NCBI RefSeq assembly: GCF_009184865.1
Contig: NZ_CP045096.1
Coordinates: 9,052,001-9,116,000, forward strand
Origin: Streptomyces phaeolivaceus
GTDB taxonomy: Bacteria > Actinomycetota > Actinomycetes > Streptomycetales > Streptomycetaceae
DNA: 64,000 nt
Direction of reading: 5' to 3'
Shown: positions 1-8,279 of the stretch, piece after piece
Position numbering within the stretch: position 1 is the first letter of the stretch
How the letters are laid out: the number at the start of each line of letters is the position of its first letter
The notes under the pieces: model-generated
What the model was told of the DNA's origin: nothing
Seen by the model: the letters and a program-made list of their open reading frames with translations, nothing else
Databases searched by the model: none
Position numbers and translations under genes: made by a program

Positions 1-2071
1 CGGCCGAGGTCCAGTCGTGGCCGGTGACCTGGATGTGCAGGGGGCCGCGGTAGCTGCCGGGCTCCTCGTTCTTCCACGTCAGGCCGTCCATGCCGAAGTT
101 CCAGACCACCTTGATGGTCCAGTCGCCGGGAACCGGGTCGTGCACGTCGACGTACTGGTGGTTGCTGTGTCCGCCGCCCCCGTAGTCGTAGCCGACCTGG
201 ACCAGGCGGCCCTCGGGGTCGATGACGACCGGGGTGAGGTAGCCGGACCCGTCCGTGCCGGGCCAGGCCGTGGTCACACCCATGAGAGGGGTGCCCGCCG
301 GGACATGGACGGTGAACGGCTTGACCGCGAGGCGGCCCTGGGGGGTGTCGTCCAGCGGATCTCCGACGGTGACGGTGCGTGCGTCGCGGAACGTCGTCGA
401 ACCGGTGGCACGGGAGGTCATGGTGACCTTCTGGGGCCGGTCCGAGGTGTTGGTCAGCGTCACGGTGTCGTGCTGTTCGGAGCCGGGTGTCCCGGTGAGG
501 TTCAGCTGGGCGACCGAGGGGACGAGGGAGGCGCTGTCCGCGCTTCCGCCCGAGGTGTCCAGGGCCCGGGCCGCCCGGACGGCGGCGTCGGTGTTCAGCA
601 GCCCGGCGCCCTGCTCGTCGGCGGGGGTGCCCAGGTCGGTGGCGGTGCCGGTGAGGAGCCGCTTGACCAGGGCGGGGGTAGGACGTGTCCCGTCGTGGGT
701 GTCCTTGTACGCCTGGATGACGTCGGCCGCCGCGCCCGCCACGAAGGGGGCCGACTGACTGGTGCCGCCGAACATCTGGGTCGGCAGCGAGCAGCCCGAC
801 CAGCGCGGGCCGGGGGTGCAGGCGGCCAAGTCGTACGCGCCCGGCGCCACCAGATCGACCAGTCTGTTGCCGATCGTGGTGCCGCCGGAGGAGAGGGCGG
901 CGATGTTGTCGCTGGTCCAGCCCTCGTACCCGTAGCCCCGGGCCATCAACCGCAGCGCGGTGGAGGCGCCGACGCCGATCACCCGCGGGTCGCTGGCGGG
1001 GGCGCCGACGGTGCCGGAGACACCGGAGTCGCCGGAGGAGACCACGACCGTGGTCCCGGCGGCGACGGCAGCCCGGTCGGCCAGCCGGATCGGGTTGGTG
1101 TCCGGGTCCGGGTAGGGGTTGGCGCCGAAGGACTGGCTGAGCACGTCGGCGTGGTGCTCGACGGCGTACTCGATGGCCTGGACGAACCCGGAGGTGTAGG
1201 CGGTCTTCTGCCCGAAGACCTTCAGACTCATCAGCTCCGCGTCCGGCGCGAAGCCGCGGATGCGGACGGTGCAGCCCTGGGGAACCTTGGTGGAGTAGGG
1301 CAGTTGGTCCGCCATGTCGTACGTCCGGCTGCCCTGCGCGGCGACGGCACTGGCGTCGCCGAAGGCCTCCTCGCCGTCGGTGGCCTCGTTCGTGCCGCCG
1401 CCGGTGAAGTCCTGGAAGTCGGTGATCACACGGCTGCCGTCGGGGCGGACGAACTCCGGGTTGTCGACGTCGATCCCGTCGGCCATGAAGGCGACCTTCA
1501 CGCCCTTGCCGGTGGCCAGCTTCTGGGCGACGTCGGTCTTCGTCAGCGACAGCCCCTCCGGCTCCACGACCGGGTGCTCCGGGTCCTTGGGGCAGGCCGT
1601 GGCGGTGGTGTTCGCCGGGGAGCCCGCGGTGGCTGCCGTCCTGCGCTGCTGCGGGTGCCGTATCGGCAGGTCGGGCACGACGGCGGCCACCTGCCGGTCG
1701 GCACGTATGCGGGATATCGCCGAGGGCTTCAGCGTCGCGGCCACGGCGTTGAGCAGACTCATCCGGGCCACGTGCGTGGCGCCCTTGTCCTTGAGCAGCG
1801 ACAGGACCGGTCCCTGGTCGCCGGCCACCACCTTGTCGCGCCGTGCGGCGTCCTTCCTGGCCGACAGCTCCGGGTGCTGGTCGCGCAGCAGCACGATGAC
1901 ACGCTGTGCGCCGCCGCCGGCGGTGCTCGCGGCGACGGTCGTCGCGGCGGTGGAGGCAGGCGTCGTGGGGGCGGCCGTCGTGGGGGCGGCGCCCAGGGCG
2001 AGAACGCTCAGCAGGAGCGTCCCGGTGAGGACAACTCGCCTTCCGGTTCCGTCTGTTCTTCTGTTGTGCAT
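1..2071 (-). CDS. Secreted subtilisin-fold serine protease with atypical, sedolisin-like catalytic residues (partial)
   Basis: The gene starts at the ATG at 2071 behind a GGAGAC ribosome site and runs off the left edge, with about 690 codons visible. Residues 1-35 are a signal peptide, then a propeptide of about 130 residues and a subtilisin-like domain (about 190-445), followed by beta-rich C-terminal sequence. The S8 Asp motif is present (FMADGIDVDNPEF, D198). The HGTH motif is absent: that stretch reads EEAFGDASAVAAQG, which gives an E235-x3-D239 pair. The oxyanion site is SSGDSG (D348) instead of GN, and the serine motif is GGTSQSAP (S438). E/D, Asp and GTSxSxP are the hallmarks of sedolisins (S53), so the mechanism may be sedolisin-like. 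It is probably an extracellular protease. A long hairpin terminator lies beyond the neighbouring gene, so it is likely monocistronic. Confidence 0.85.
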   Translation of the reverse strand, partial: MHNRRTDGTGRRVVLTGTLLLSVLALGAAPTTAAPTTPASTAATTVAASTAGGGAQRVIVLLRDQHPELSARKDAARRDKVVAGDQGPVLSLLKDKGATHVARMSLLNAVAATLKPSAISRIRADRQVAAVVPDLPIRHPQQRRTAATAGSPANTTATACPKDPEHPVVEPEGLSLTKTDVAQKLATGKGVKVAFMADGIDVDNPEFVRPDGSRVITDFQDFTGGGTNEATDGEEAFGDASAVAAQGSRTYDMADQLPYSTKVPQGCTVRIRGFAPDAELMSLKVFGQKTAYTSGFVQAIEYAVEHHADVLSQSFGANPYPDPDTNPIRLADRAAVAAGTTVVVSSGDSGVSGTVGAPASDPRVIGVGASTALRLMARGYGYEGWTSDNIAALSSGGTTIGNRLVDLVAPGAYDLAACTPGPRWSGCSLPTQMFGGTSQSAPFVAGAAADVIQAYKDTHDGTRPTPALVKRLLTGTATDLGTPADEQGAGLLNTDAAVRAARALDTSGGSADSASLVPSVAQLNLTGTPGSEQHDTVTLTNTSDRPQKVTMTSRATGSTTFRDARTVTVGDPLDDTPQGRLAVKPFTVHVPAGTPLMGVTTAWPGTDGSGYLTPVVIDPEGRLVQVGYDYGGGGHSNHQYVDVHDPVPGDWTIKVVWNFGMDGLTWKNEEPGSYRGPLHIQVTGHDWTSA

Positions 2072-2289
2072 GTAAGTCTCCGCTGGGAGTGGGGGGTTGG
2101 GGCTGTCCACGGACAGTCCCGTCGATCTTGTCGCCCACAGCGGACACAAAGACTTGTCTACGGTTAAACAGTTGTCGATCTTCCGGACAAGAGGGTCTGG
2201 CGGGCCCGAGCCTCGACCAACCGGCTTCTGCGCGCAGTCGGAACGCGATGCGCCCCGGTCCTGCGGCAGTTCGGGCGCGCCCGGCATGC

Positions 2290-2324
2290 GCGTGGCCCGG
2301 CGGTGCCGGACCGCCGGGCCACGC
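2290..2324 (-). terminator. Hairpin terminator of the DUF1269-type gene
   Basis: A 14-bp perfect GC-rich stem (2290-2303 with 2311-2324) with a 7-nt loop lies about 65 bp past the stop codon of the gene at 2388-2990. It has the form of a typical actinobacterial terminator without a U tract. Confidence 0.6.
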
Positions 2325-2387
2325 GTCACCGAGGCCGCTGATCGCGGGGACGAGGACCGCCCCCGCGAAAAGTGGCGCCCACGCCGG

Positions 2388-2990
2388 TCACACGGTGAGC
2401 TTCCGCTTCAGCGTCGCCACGCCGTCCTTGACCTTCTGCTCGGCCTCGCCGCGCTTGCGGTCGCGCTTCTCCTTCGCCTCCTCCTTCCGGATCCGGTCGG
2501 CGGCCTCCTCCATCGCCTTCAGCTCGTCCCGGACATCGTCGGCCGCGCGGCGCTCCAGGACGGCGTCGTGACGCATCGCCAGCAGATCCAGCACCTGGGT
2601 GTCGGACTCCCTGACATCGGCCAGGATCGCCGTGCCGCCGGGCGGGACCTGCGGGGTGAAGGCACCGATCGTGCCGGTGGCCTCGGCCTCCCGCTTGTAG
2701 TCGTAACCGCCGCCGATCACCGCGCCGACGCCCCAGCCCGTCAGCACCCCGAGCGGGCCGCCGAAGATGCCGACCAGCGAGCCGACCAGCCCGCCGACCG
2801 CCGTGTTGCGCCCCGCTTCGGTCTCCAGGCCCTCGGGAATACGGACCGTGCCGTCCTCCAGTCGCTCGATCAGGACCGCGCCGCGGACGTCGGTGGTCGC
2901 GGAGGTGAGGTGCTTGAGCTCGCTGAGGGCCTGGTAGGCGGTGGCCCGGTCGGCGAAGCGCAGGGCGATGGCGTTCTCGTTCACGGACAT
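2388..2990 (-). CDS. Glycine-zipper DUF1269-type membrane-associated protein, copy A
   Basis: A 200-residue protein starting at ATG 2990 after a clear AAGGAG site. Its N-terminal half is a ferredoxin-like fold segment (ALRFADRATAYQAL). The middle (about 70-110) is a glycine zipper rich in small residues (GGLVGSLVGIFGGPLGVLTG) that could insert in or pack against membrane. After this come the TAILADV and LLAMRHDAVLERR motifs, then a charged coiled-coil tail rich in KE/KR. The layout matches the DUF1269 family; no biochemical role is established. It is one of four copies in the window (others at 6168, 20326 and 37628). It is expressed from the operator-flanked promoter at 3080-3125, so a TetR protein of the 4524/6957 type probably represses it. 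Confidence 0.85.
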   Translation of the reverse strand: MSVNENAIALRFADRATAYQALSELKHLTSATTDVRGAVLIERLEDGTVRIPEGLETEAGRNTAVGGLVGSLVGIFGGPLGVLTGWGVGAVIGGGYDYKREAEATGTIGAFTPQVPPGGTAILADVRESDTQVLDLLAMRHDAVLERRAADDVRDELKAMEEAADRIRKEEAKEKRDRKRGEAEQKVKDGVATLKRKLTV

Positions 2991-3079
2991 GGTGCGTCTC
3001 CTTGGGGTTCCGGCGGGACAGGGCTCCGACGAGCCGGTCCGGCGGTGTGTGCGTCGGCGGCTTTCCCTCCCGCCCTCTG

Positions 3080-3125
3080 TGAGACAGTATGTATCAGAGG
3101 CCACCTGCGAGTCAACCTGTCTCAT
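3080..3125 (-). promoter_or_regulatory. TetR-type operator/promoter box A
   Basis: Read towards the gene at 2990, the box is TGAGACAG, then TTGACTC (a -35 match), 16 bp later TACATA (a plausible -10), then CTGTCTCA. The outer 8-mers are exact inverted repeats bracketing the promoter. The same box occurs at 5139-5183, 6884-6927 and 37513-37557. A second partial GACTCAACCTGTC half lies just beyond it, at about 3137-3149. Confidence 0.8.
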
Positions 3126-3161
3126 AGATTCCCCGTGACTCAACCTGTCGGCGGTACGGCA

Positions 3162-3205
3162 CGAAGGCGGCCGGGGTGCGGGAATCCGCACCCCGGCCGC
3201 CTTCG
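3162..3205. terminator. Strong 20-bp hairpin terminator
   Basis: A perfect 20-bp stem (3162-3181 with 3186-3205) closed by a GAAT tetraloop. It sits between the DUF3455 gene stop (3391) and operator box A, and so insulates the DUF1269 promoter from upstream transcription. Confidence 0.75.
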
Positions 3206-3390
3206 GGAACCGCGGCGGCCGACACCTCGACCAGGACGCGCTTTCAGCGACAGGGGCGCGCGTTCGCGAAGACTTCAGCGGTCCGGACATCCCGTACATC
3301 CCGGCCATCCGGGCAGGCCAAGCCGGCCGGGCCATCCGGCCGGCCGGACCCCCGGGGCAGGCGCAGAGCCCGTTCACGCCGCGCGCGGCA

Positions 3391-3954
3391 TCATCCGGCG
3401 GGCTTGTAGAAGGCGTAGGTGGCGGAGTAGCGGACGCTGGTCTGGTCGCCGCCGGTGCAGACGGTGGTGGGGGCGACCCCGCCGTGGGTGTCGAGACGCT
3501 GGATGTAGGAGACGTCGGCGAACACCCCGGTGCCGCGGGTCGCGGTGGACTGCAGAAGGAGCTCGGGGATGGTGCCGGGCCTGGGGGAACTGGCGACGGC
3601 GGCGGCGTTGACGGCACTGCCGTCCACCGTGGACACCCAGACGGGGCCGCGGGAGTGGAGAGCGAGGGGGCGGTGGGAGCGGTCGCCCTCGGCCCAGAGC
3701 GTGGCGGCGGGTTCCAGCAGCTTCCAGGCGCCGTCGGCGCAGGTGTAGGTCTGGACGCCCGCGGCGGAGAGGACGTCGGTGAGCCGGTTGCCGTCGGGGA
3801 CCTTCAGCGGGGCGGGGACCTTCAGCGCGGCGGGGGCGTCGGAGCGGGCGGGCCCCGGCGTGGCCGCCTGGCCGATCGTCGCGCTCAGGAGCGCACCGGC
3901 GGTCACGGCGGCGAGAACGGTGGTGGTGAGGAAAAGGCGTTTGGTGAGCTTCAT
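3391..3954 (-). CDS. Secreted DUF3455-family protein
   Basis: A 187-residue protein starting at ATG 3954 with GGAG 9 bp upstream. Residues 1-32 are a signal peptide (MKLTKRLFLTTTVLAAV...GQAA). The mature part carries the DUF3455 pattern: a VPDGNRLTDVLSAAGVQTYTC opening, LWAEGDRSHRPLALHSRGPVWVSTVDGS, then SYIQRLDTHGGVAPTTVC. Two cysteines (QTYTC and PTTVC) could form a disulfide. The family is found in secreted proteins of bacteria and fungi; its function is unknown. The gene stands alone, with a terminator downstream. It interrupts what looks like an original DUF1269-TetR pairing. Confidence 0.8.
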   Translation of the reverse strand: MKLTKRLFLTTTVLAAVTAGALLSATIGQAATPGPARSDAPAALKVPAPLKVPDGNRLTDVLSAAGVQTYTCADGAWKLLEPAATLWAEGDRSHRPLALHSRGPVWVSTVDGSAVNAAAVASSPRPGTIPELLLQSTATRGTGVFADVSYIQRLDTHGGVAPTTVCTGGDQTSVRYSATYAFYKPAG

Positions 3955-4523
3955 CGAGTATGTCTCCAGAACGATTTCTGAAACAAGTTCGCTGATGTGG
4001 ACACGGTCGCCGTGCACGTCCCCGTGCCGGGACAGCACGGCGGGCAGGGCTTCCGGGACGGATTGACTGATGTGGAATCCTCAACTCCGCACTGTACCGC
4101 CGAAGTTGGCGGTGAGAACGACCACGGGGTGACCGGATGCGGATCGCTGCCCGGCCGTACCCCTCGGCGGCCACCACAGGACCTCGCCGCTGCCGGGCGG
4201 CTCGGTCGCGTCGAGGTCCCCGCCGGTGGAGGGCGGGGTGCCGGTCTCCACCGTGCCCGCGTACAGGAGCCGTCGACTCAGGGTGGTGGGCGTGCCGTTC
4301 CAGCCGGTCGGCGGACTGAGGATCGCCGAGCCGTCCGTGCCCGTCCCGGTGACCGGCCGCCGAACCGCCGGGTACGGTTCCCGACCGCGACCTCAGCGGT
4401 GTGCTGCCGGTGGGTGGGCCCGTGAACGCCCCGCGGCGGGGGCGAGGGCACCGGTGGTGAGGCCGAGAGGCTCGGTCACGGCGGCGGGGCGGGCCGTGCG
4501 ACGCCGTGCGGCGGGCCGCGTCG

Positions 4524-5108
4524 TCACGCGTCGGGCAACCAGGGCGCGAGCGCCATGTCGACCGTCCGGACGGCCATGTCGGTGTCCAGTCGTACGCCTA
4601 GCATGAAGCGCTGGAAGAGGAGCGGGCCGATGATGTGGGAGATGAGTTCTCTCGCGTTCTCCTCGGCGCCGGGGCGGAGTTCGCCGCGGTCGACGGCGGC
4701 GGTCAGGCGGGCGACGAAGTGCTCGTCGGAACGGCCGAACATCTCGTCCCGGATACGCCGTACGCCCTCGTCCCTCGCGGCACGTTCGATGACCGCGGCT
4801 GTGACCGAAGCGGAGACGGGCTGGTTGAACCACTCGATCTGCCGCTGGAGATCGGTGATCAGTTCCTCGCGGATCGGGCCGTCGCCGAGCCCCAGCAGGG
4901 GGCGGGCGTCGGCGGCCAGGGTGTCCAGGAGCAGGGACTGCACGTCGGGCCAGTGCCGGTAGACGGTGGCCCGGCCGATTCCGGCGCGTTCGGCCACGGC
5001 GGCGTGCGTGACGCGTTCGGGTCCGCCCTCGACCAGCAGCTGTGCGGCGGCTGCCAGGGCGGCGGCGCGGCTACGGAGCGCACGGGGGTCGTCATGGGGC
5101 TTGGGCAT
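4524..5108 (-). CDS. TetR-family repressor (module copy 1)
   Basis: A 194-residue protein starting at ATG 5108. The N-terminal helix-turn-helix (about 12-58) ends in the family motif [11 protein letters not shown], followed by an all-helical ligand/dimer domain ([48 protein letters not shown]). It is about 70 percent alike to the TetR at 6957, and both lie next to copies of the same operator, so both probably recognise TGAGACAG-type sites. Its own start region abuts operator box 2 (5139-5183), which suggests autoregulation. The box points rightwards into decayed DNA where a DUF1269 gene would be expected. Confidence 0.9.
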   Translation of the reverse strand: MPKPHDDPRALRSRAAALAAAAQLLVEGGPERVTHAAVAERAGIGRATVYRHWPDVQSLLLDTLAADARPLLGLGDGPIREELITDLQRQIEWFNQPVSASVTAAVIERAARDEGVRRIRDEMFGRSDEHFVARLTAAVDRGELRPGAEENARELISHIIGPLLFQRFMLGVRLDTDMAVRTVDMALAPWLPDA

Positions 5109-5138
5109 CGGTACACCTCTTCAAGCACAGCGGTTTCC

Positions 5139-5183
5139 TGAGACAGGCCGACTCACCACCTGGCTCCGGAACACACCGTCTCA
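5139..5183 (+). promoter_or_regulatory. TetR-type operator box 2 (degenerate promoter)
   Basis: TGAGACAG at 5139-5146 and GTCTCA at 5178-5183 keep the spacing of the other boxes. Inside, the -35 has decayed from TTGACTC to CCGACTC, and the -10 region is GC-rich. The inverted operator halves therefore survive although the rightward gene they served is gone. The box now lies upstream of the TetR gene at 5108. Confidence 0.7.
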
Positions 5184-5200
5184 CAGCGGGACCGGATCCG

Positions 5201-5238
5201 GCGGAGGCGGGGCGCCCTGGCGGAGGCGGGGCGCCCTG
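5201..5238. repeat. Perfect 19-bp tandem duplication
   Basis: The 19-mer starting GCGGAGGCGGGGCGCC occurs twice head to tail (5201-5219 and 5220-5238). It lies in the gene-free stretch between operator box 2 and the protease fragment and looks like replication slippage in non-coding DNA. Confidence 0.85.
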
Positions 5239-5543
5239 TGCGAACCGGCCCCTCATCGTGTGCCGGTCCCGTCGCCGGTCCGCGTCTTTCCCTCTCCCTG
5301 CGAGGCCCGGTGCCCGGACGGGAACCGGGGCGCCGGACGGTCCCGCCCTCTCCTGCGCCCGGTGTCCGGCCCGAGGGTTGTCCCACTACGGCGGACCGCA
5401 CCGCCGAGGGCTCGGCACTGACCCGTGTCGTGGGGAAACACCGGCGAACGGGACACTCCCTGCCGTCACCCTGGGCAACGCACGAGCGCTCACCGTCCAC
5501 CGCGAGGACCACACCGCCGGATGGCTGATGGCCCGGCTACGCC

Positions 5544-5579
5544 AGGTGCCCGGGACGGCCGAAGCCGTCCCGGGCACCT
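5544..5579. terminator. 16-bp hairpin terminator
   Basis: A perfect 16-bp stem (5544-5559 with 5564-5579) and a CGAA tetraloop sit at the 3' edge of the S8 protease fragment. The coding match to the 41.3-kb protease stops as this hairpin begins. Confidence 0.65.
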
Positions 5580-5832
5580 CGACCGCGGTGGTCCGGGTGG
5601 CCCCGGTGGCGATGGCCGGCCGCGCGGTCCTCGCGGAGCCGAGCGCTCCGCCCTTGATGGTGCCGTGCACAGGTGCGTGGTTGTCGGCCGCCTTCCAGGA
5701 GATGGCGGCCGGGGTGCCGGCCTCGGCCTCGGGTACGGTCGCGGGGTCAGGGTCGAAGGAGACGCCGTAGACGTCGAGGTCGACATCTACGGCGAGGTCG
5801 TAGGGATTGTCCAGCGGCTTCGTGGCGAAGTA
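5572..5832 (-). pseudogene. Fragment of an S8 protease C-terminal domain
   Basis: About 87 codons match the C-terminal beta domain of the intact S8 protease at 41300-44605: ATKPLDNPYDL, DVYGVSFDPDPATVPEAEAG, TPAAISW and GTIKGGALGSARTARP. No start codon, catalytic domain or proper stop goes with it. One small internal duplication (DVDLDV against DVAV) is visible. It must derive from a second, lost protease gene or a partial duplication. Confidence 0.85.
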
Positions 5833-5929
5833 CACACCGCGAAGCGGGACACGGCTTCGGACACCGACGGGAGACCGCTCGGGCGCTCGCACCACTGCTC
5901 GGGCAAGGCTCCCGGCGACAGGCGTGTGT

Positions 5930-5962
5930 GGTGGGGGCGGACCGGCTCGGCCCGCCCCCACC
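5930..5962 (-). terminator. Hairpin terminator downstream of DUF1269 copy B
   Basis: GGTGGGGGCGG pairs with CCGCCCCCACC around an 11-nt loop. The hairpin and its flank (GGTAACACCCCCCTGCCTCGC on the other strand) closely resemble the terminator of the oxygenase gene at 15342-15375. Confidence 0.6.
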
Positions 5963-6167
5963 GTGCGAGGCAGGGGGGTGTTACCTCGCGTCTGTGGCGG
6001 ACGCGGCGACCGTACGGCCGCGTACCGTTTCGGCCCGGCGGCACCGCCCCGGCTGTCGGTTCGGTGCGCGATGCGCGGACGACGTGCCGGGTCGGGGCGG
6101 ACCGTGCGGGGCAGGGGAGTTGGACCGCCGCACGGTTACCGCCCCGCGTTCGCGGAGCCCTCGGCGG

Positions 6168-6815
6168 TCACGCGGCGAGCAGCCGCCTCGACGCCGCACC
6201 GCCGCCCTCACGCACACCGGGCCGCCGGTCGACCCTGCGCGCGACCTCGGCCCGCCTGCGGCGGCGTCCGGCCTTCGCCACCCGCTTCCGGATCTGCTCG
6301 GCCTCCTCCTCCATCACCTTCAGTTCGGCCCGTACGGCACCCGCCGGGCGGCGTTCGAGGACGGCGTCGTAGCGCATGGCCAGCAGGTTCAGGGCGTCGG
6401 TGTCGGATTCTCCGGCCTCGGCGAGGATGACTGCCCCACCCCCGGGCGAGAGGTGCGGCGCGAAGGAACCGGCCGCGGTGACTTCGCTGACGGGCCTGGT
6501 GGTCCCGGCGGCCCGCGAGCGATCGTGGCCGCCGCCGATCATCGCCCCGACACCCCAGCCCACCAGCATCCCGAGGGGGCCGTCGAGAAGGCCCACCAGC
6601 GAGCCGACCAGCCCGTCACCCCCCGTGTTCCGCCCCGGTACCGCCCCAAGAGTCTCGGACACGCGAACCGCACCGCCCTCCAGGCGCTCGACCAGGACGG
6701 CGCCATGGACCTCGGCGGCGGAGCCGAGGTGCGTGAGTTCACCGAAGGCCTGGTAGGCGGCGGCTCGGCCGGTGAAGCGGAGGGTGATGGCGTTCTCGTT
6801 CATGGTTACGGACAT
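6168..6815 (-). CDS. Glycine-zipper DUF1269-type protein, copy B
   Basis: A 215-residue protein starting at ATG 6815, seven bases after GGGAG. It has the same order as copy A: ITLRFTGRAAAYQAF, AVLVERLEGGAVRV, the glycine zipper (LVGSLVGLLDGPLGMLVGWG), AVILAEAGESDTDALNLLAMRYDAVLERR, then a basic helical tail. The tail diverges into an Arg/Ala-rich end and is longer than in copy A. It is transcribed divergently from the TetR gene at 6957 across operator box B, the most intact version of the module. The function is unknown; a membrane-associated or stress role is inference from the glycine zipper alone. Confidence 0.85.
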   Translation of the reverse strand: MSVTMNENAITLRFTGRAAAYQAFGELTHLGSAAEVHGAVLVERLEGGAVRVSETLGAVPGRNTGGDGLVGSLVGLLDGPLGMLVGWGVGAMIGGGHDRSRAAGTTRPVSEVTAAGSFAPHLSPGGGAVILAEAGESDTDALNLLAMRYDAVLERRPAGAVRAELKVMEEEAEQIRKRVAKAGRRRRRAEVARRVDRRPGVREGGGAASRRLLAA

Positions 6816-6883
6816 GACGTGTCTCCCTGGAAGCCCACGGACTGGTGGCCGGTACGCGCTGGGGGGTGAATCCCGCCCTCATG

Positions 6884-6927
6884 TGAGACAGCATGTATCA
6901 TAAGCAAGTGTGAGTCAACTCGTCTCA
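6884..6927 (-). promoter_or_regulatory. TetR-type operator/promoter box B
   Basis: It lies between divergent genes 6815 (left) and 6957 (right). Read leftwards it is TGAGACGA, TTGACTCACA, TATGATACATG, CTGTCTCA. The -35 (TTGACT) and the -10 candidate TACATG are 15 bp apart and sit inside the inverted operator halves. A bound repressor would block the leftward gene and probably the regulator itself. Confidence 0.8.
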
Positions 6928-6956
6928 CAGAGAGCTTCGCGAAGGAGGCGCTCCTG

Positions 6957-7619
6957 ATGTCCCGGACCAGCAACGACCCCCGCGCCCGCCGCAGCAGCGC
7001 CGCCGCCCTGGCCGCCGCCACCGAACTCCTCGTGGAAGGAGGACCGGAACGTGTCACCCACGCCGCCGTCGCCGAACGCGCGGGCGTGGGCCGCGCCACC
7101 GTCTACCGGCACTGGCCCAATGCGAACATGCTGCTCCTCGACGCCCTGGCCGCCGACGCCCACCCCTTGCTCACCCTCGGCGACGGCCCCGTCCGCAGGC
7201 AACTGGTGACCCAGTTGCAACGACAGGCCGAGTGGCTCAACCAGCCGGCCTCCGCCTCGGTCATCGCCACCATCATCGAACGGGCCGAACGGGACGAAGG
7301 AGTACGGAACATCCGCCAGGAGATGTTCGGCCGCGCCGACGAACACCTCGCCGGCGCCCTCACCACCGCCGCCGCACGCGGCGAACTCCGCCCCGGCGCC
7401 GAGGAGCACGCCGGCGAACTCATCTCCCGGGTTCTCGGACCGTTGCTGTTCCAGCGGTTCATGCTCGGCACGCGCCTGAACAACGACACGGTGGTCGGCG
7501 CGGTTGACGCCGCACTCGCGCCCTGGCTGCCGGATGACGACAGTCCGGCCGGCGCCCAGCCGCCCGCGCCCACGGGAGGGGCACGGCGCTCGGCGATCCG
7601 ATCGAGGCCAACGCGCTGA
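6957..7619 (+). CDS. TetR-family repressor (module copy 2) with altered C-terminus
   Basis: A 220-residue protein starting at ATG 6957 after GAAGGAGGCG. The HTH is at about 12-58 with [11 protein letters not shown]. The ligand domain follows the copy at 4524 closely up to the shared ending ALAPWLPDD (about residue 190). The last roughly 28 residues are not part of the family. From 7580 they are an out-of-frame reading of polyketide synthase DNA, so a deletion or insertion has replaced the original stop. The DNA-binding and dimer parts are complete, so it should still work. It is divergent from DUF1269 copy B over box B. Confidence 0.88.
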   Translation: MSRTSNDPRARRSSAAALAAATELLVEGGPERVTHAAVAERAGVGRATVYRHWPNANMLLLDALAADAHPLLTLGDGPVRRQLVTQLQRQAEWLNQPASASVIATIIERAERDEGVRNIRQEMFGRADEHLAGALTTAAARGELRPGAEEHAGELISRVLGPLLFQRFMLGTRLNNDTVVGAVDAALAPWLPDDDSPAGAQPPAPTGGARRSAIRSRPTR

Positions 7620-8206
7620 TCGCCACGTACGGCCAGGCGCGGCCCGAGGGCAGGCCGCTGTACCTGGGCTCGCTGAAGTCGAACATCGGGCACGCCCAGG
7701 CGGACGAGGTGTGTGCCCGGATGGACGTCCACCTCGAACGATCCCTACGGCAGGTGATGTTCGCGCCCGAGGGCTGGTTGGCCCACGCCGTCGCGGCCCG
7801 GCTGGAGGCCCGCGGCCACTCCCCGCAAGCGGTCGTCCTGCTCGACACATGGTTCCCGAAGGACGACATCCCCGAGGAGCAGGTCCAGGAGCAGCTGGAG
7901 GGCATCGCCGTCAACGAGCACGCCTTCGCTCTGATGACGGAGGCTCAGGTCACTGCCCAGGGCGCGTACTCGGAGCTGTTCGACGGCTGGGAGCCGCAGG
8001 TCGTCGCCGCGCCGGTCCCGCTCATGCGGGCGGCCGAGCGGATGCCCCGGCGGGAGAACGCCGAGGGGGCCGCACCGCGAGGGTGGAGCGCGGACTGGGA
8101 CTTCGAGCACGACATGCTCGACGCCCCCGGCAACCACCAGACGATGATGAACGAGCACGCTGTCACGACGGCGAGGGCCCTGAGCGACTGGCTGCGCCGA
8201 CTGTGA
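7570..8206 (+). pseudogene. Type I polyketide synthase fossil (KS, AT and thioesterase pieces in one frame)
   Basis: One open frame carries three scraps of modular polyketide synthase. A ketosynthase piece ([34 protein letters not shown], 7580-7708) keeps the KS motif around the second catalytic His. A short acyltransferase-like piece ([21 protein letters not shown], to about 7768) follows. A thioesterase piece runs to the TGA at 8204-8206 ([28 protein letters not shown], later [28 protein letters not shown]) and includes the HxxM region near the C-terminus. The KS Cys and the TE GxSxG serine are missing, so it cannot be active. It looks like the product of internal in-frame deletions of a terminal PKS module. 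A hairpin terminator follows. Confidence 0.85.
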
Positions 8207-8216
8207 CCGGCGCCGG

Positions 8217-8257
8217 TGTGCGGTCCGTGGCCATGTTCCACGGTTGCGGACCGCACA
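8217..8257. terminator. Bidirectional hairpin terminator
   Basis: TGTGCGGTCC (8217-8226) pairs with GGACCGCACA (8248-8257), with additional pairing inside (CCGTGG/CCACGG). It lies between the PKS fossil and the convergent IclR gene. Confidence 0.65.
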
Positions 8258-8279
8258 TCGGAACCGCGGCCCCGGGACA

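Noticed and set aside
17..2167. A 716-codon open frame on the + strand
   Set aside because: It is antisense to the protease gene; high GC leaves mirror frames open. It has no motif and no ribosome site, and the minus strand has a signal peptide and protease motifs.
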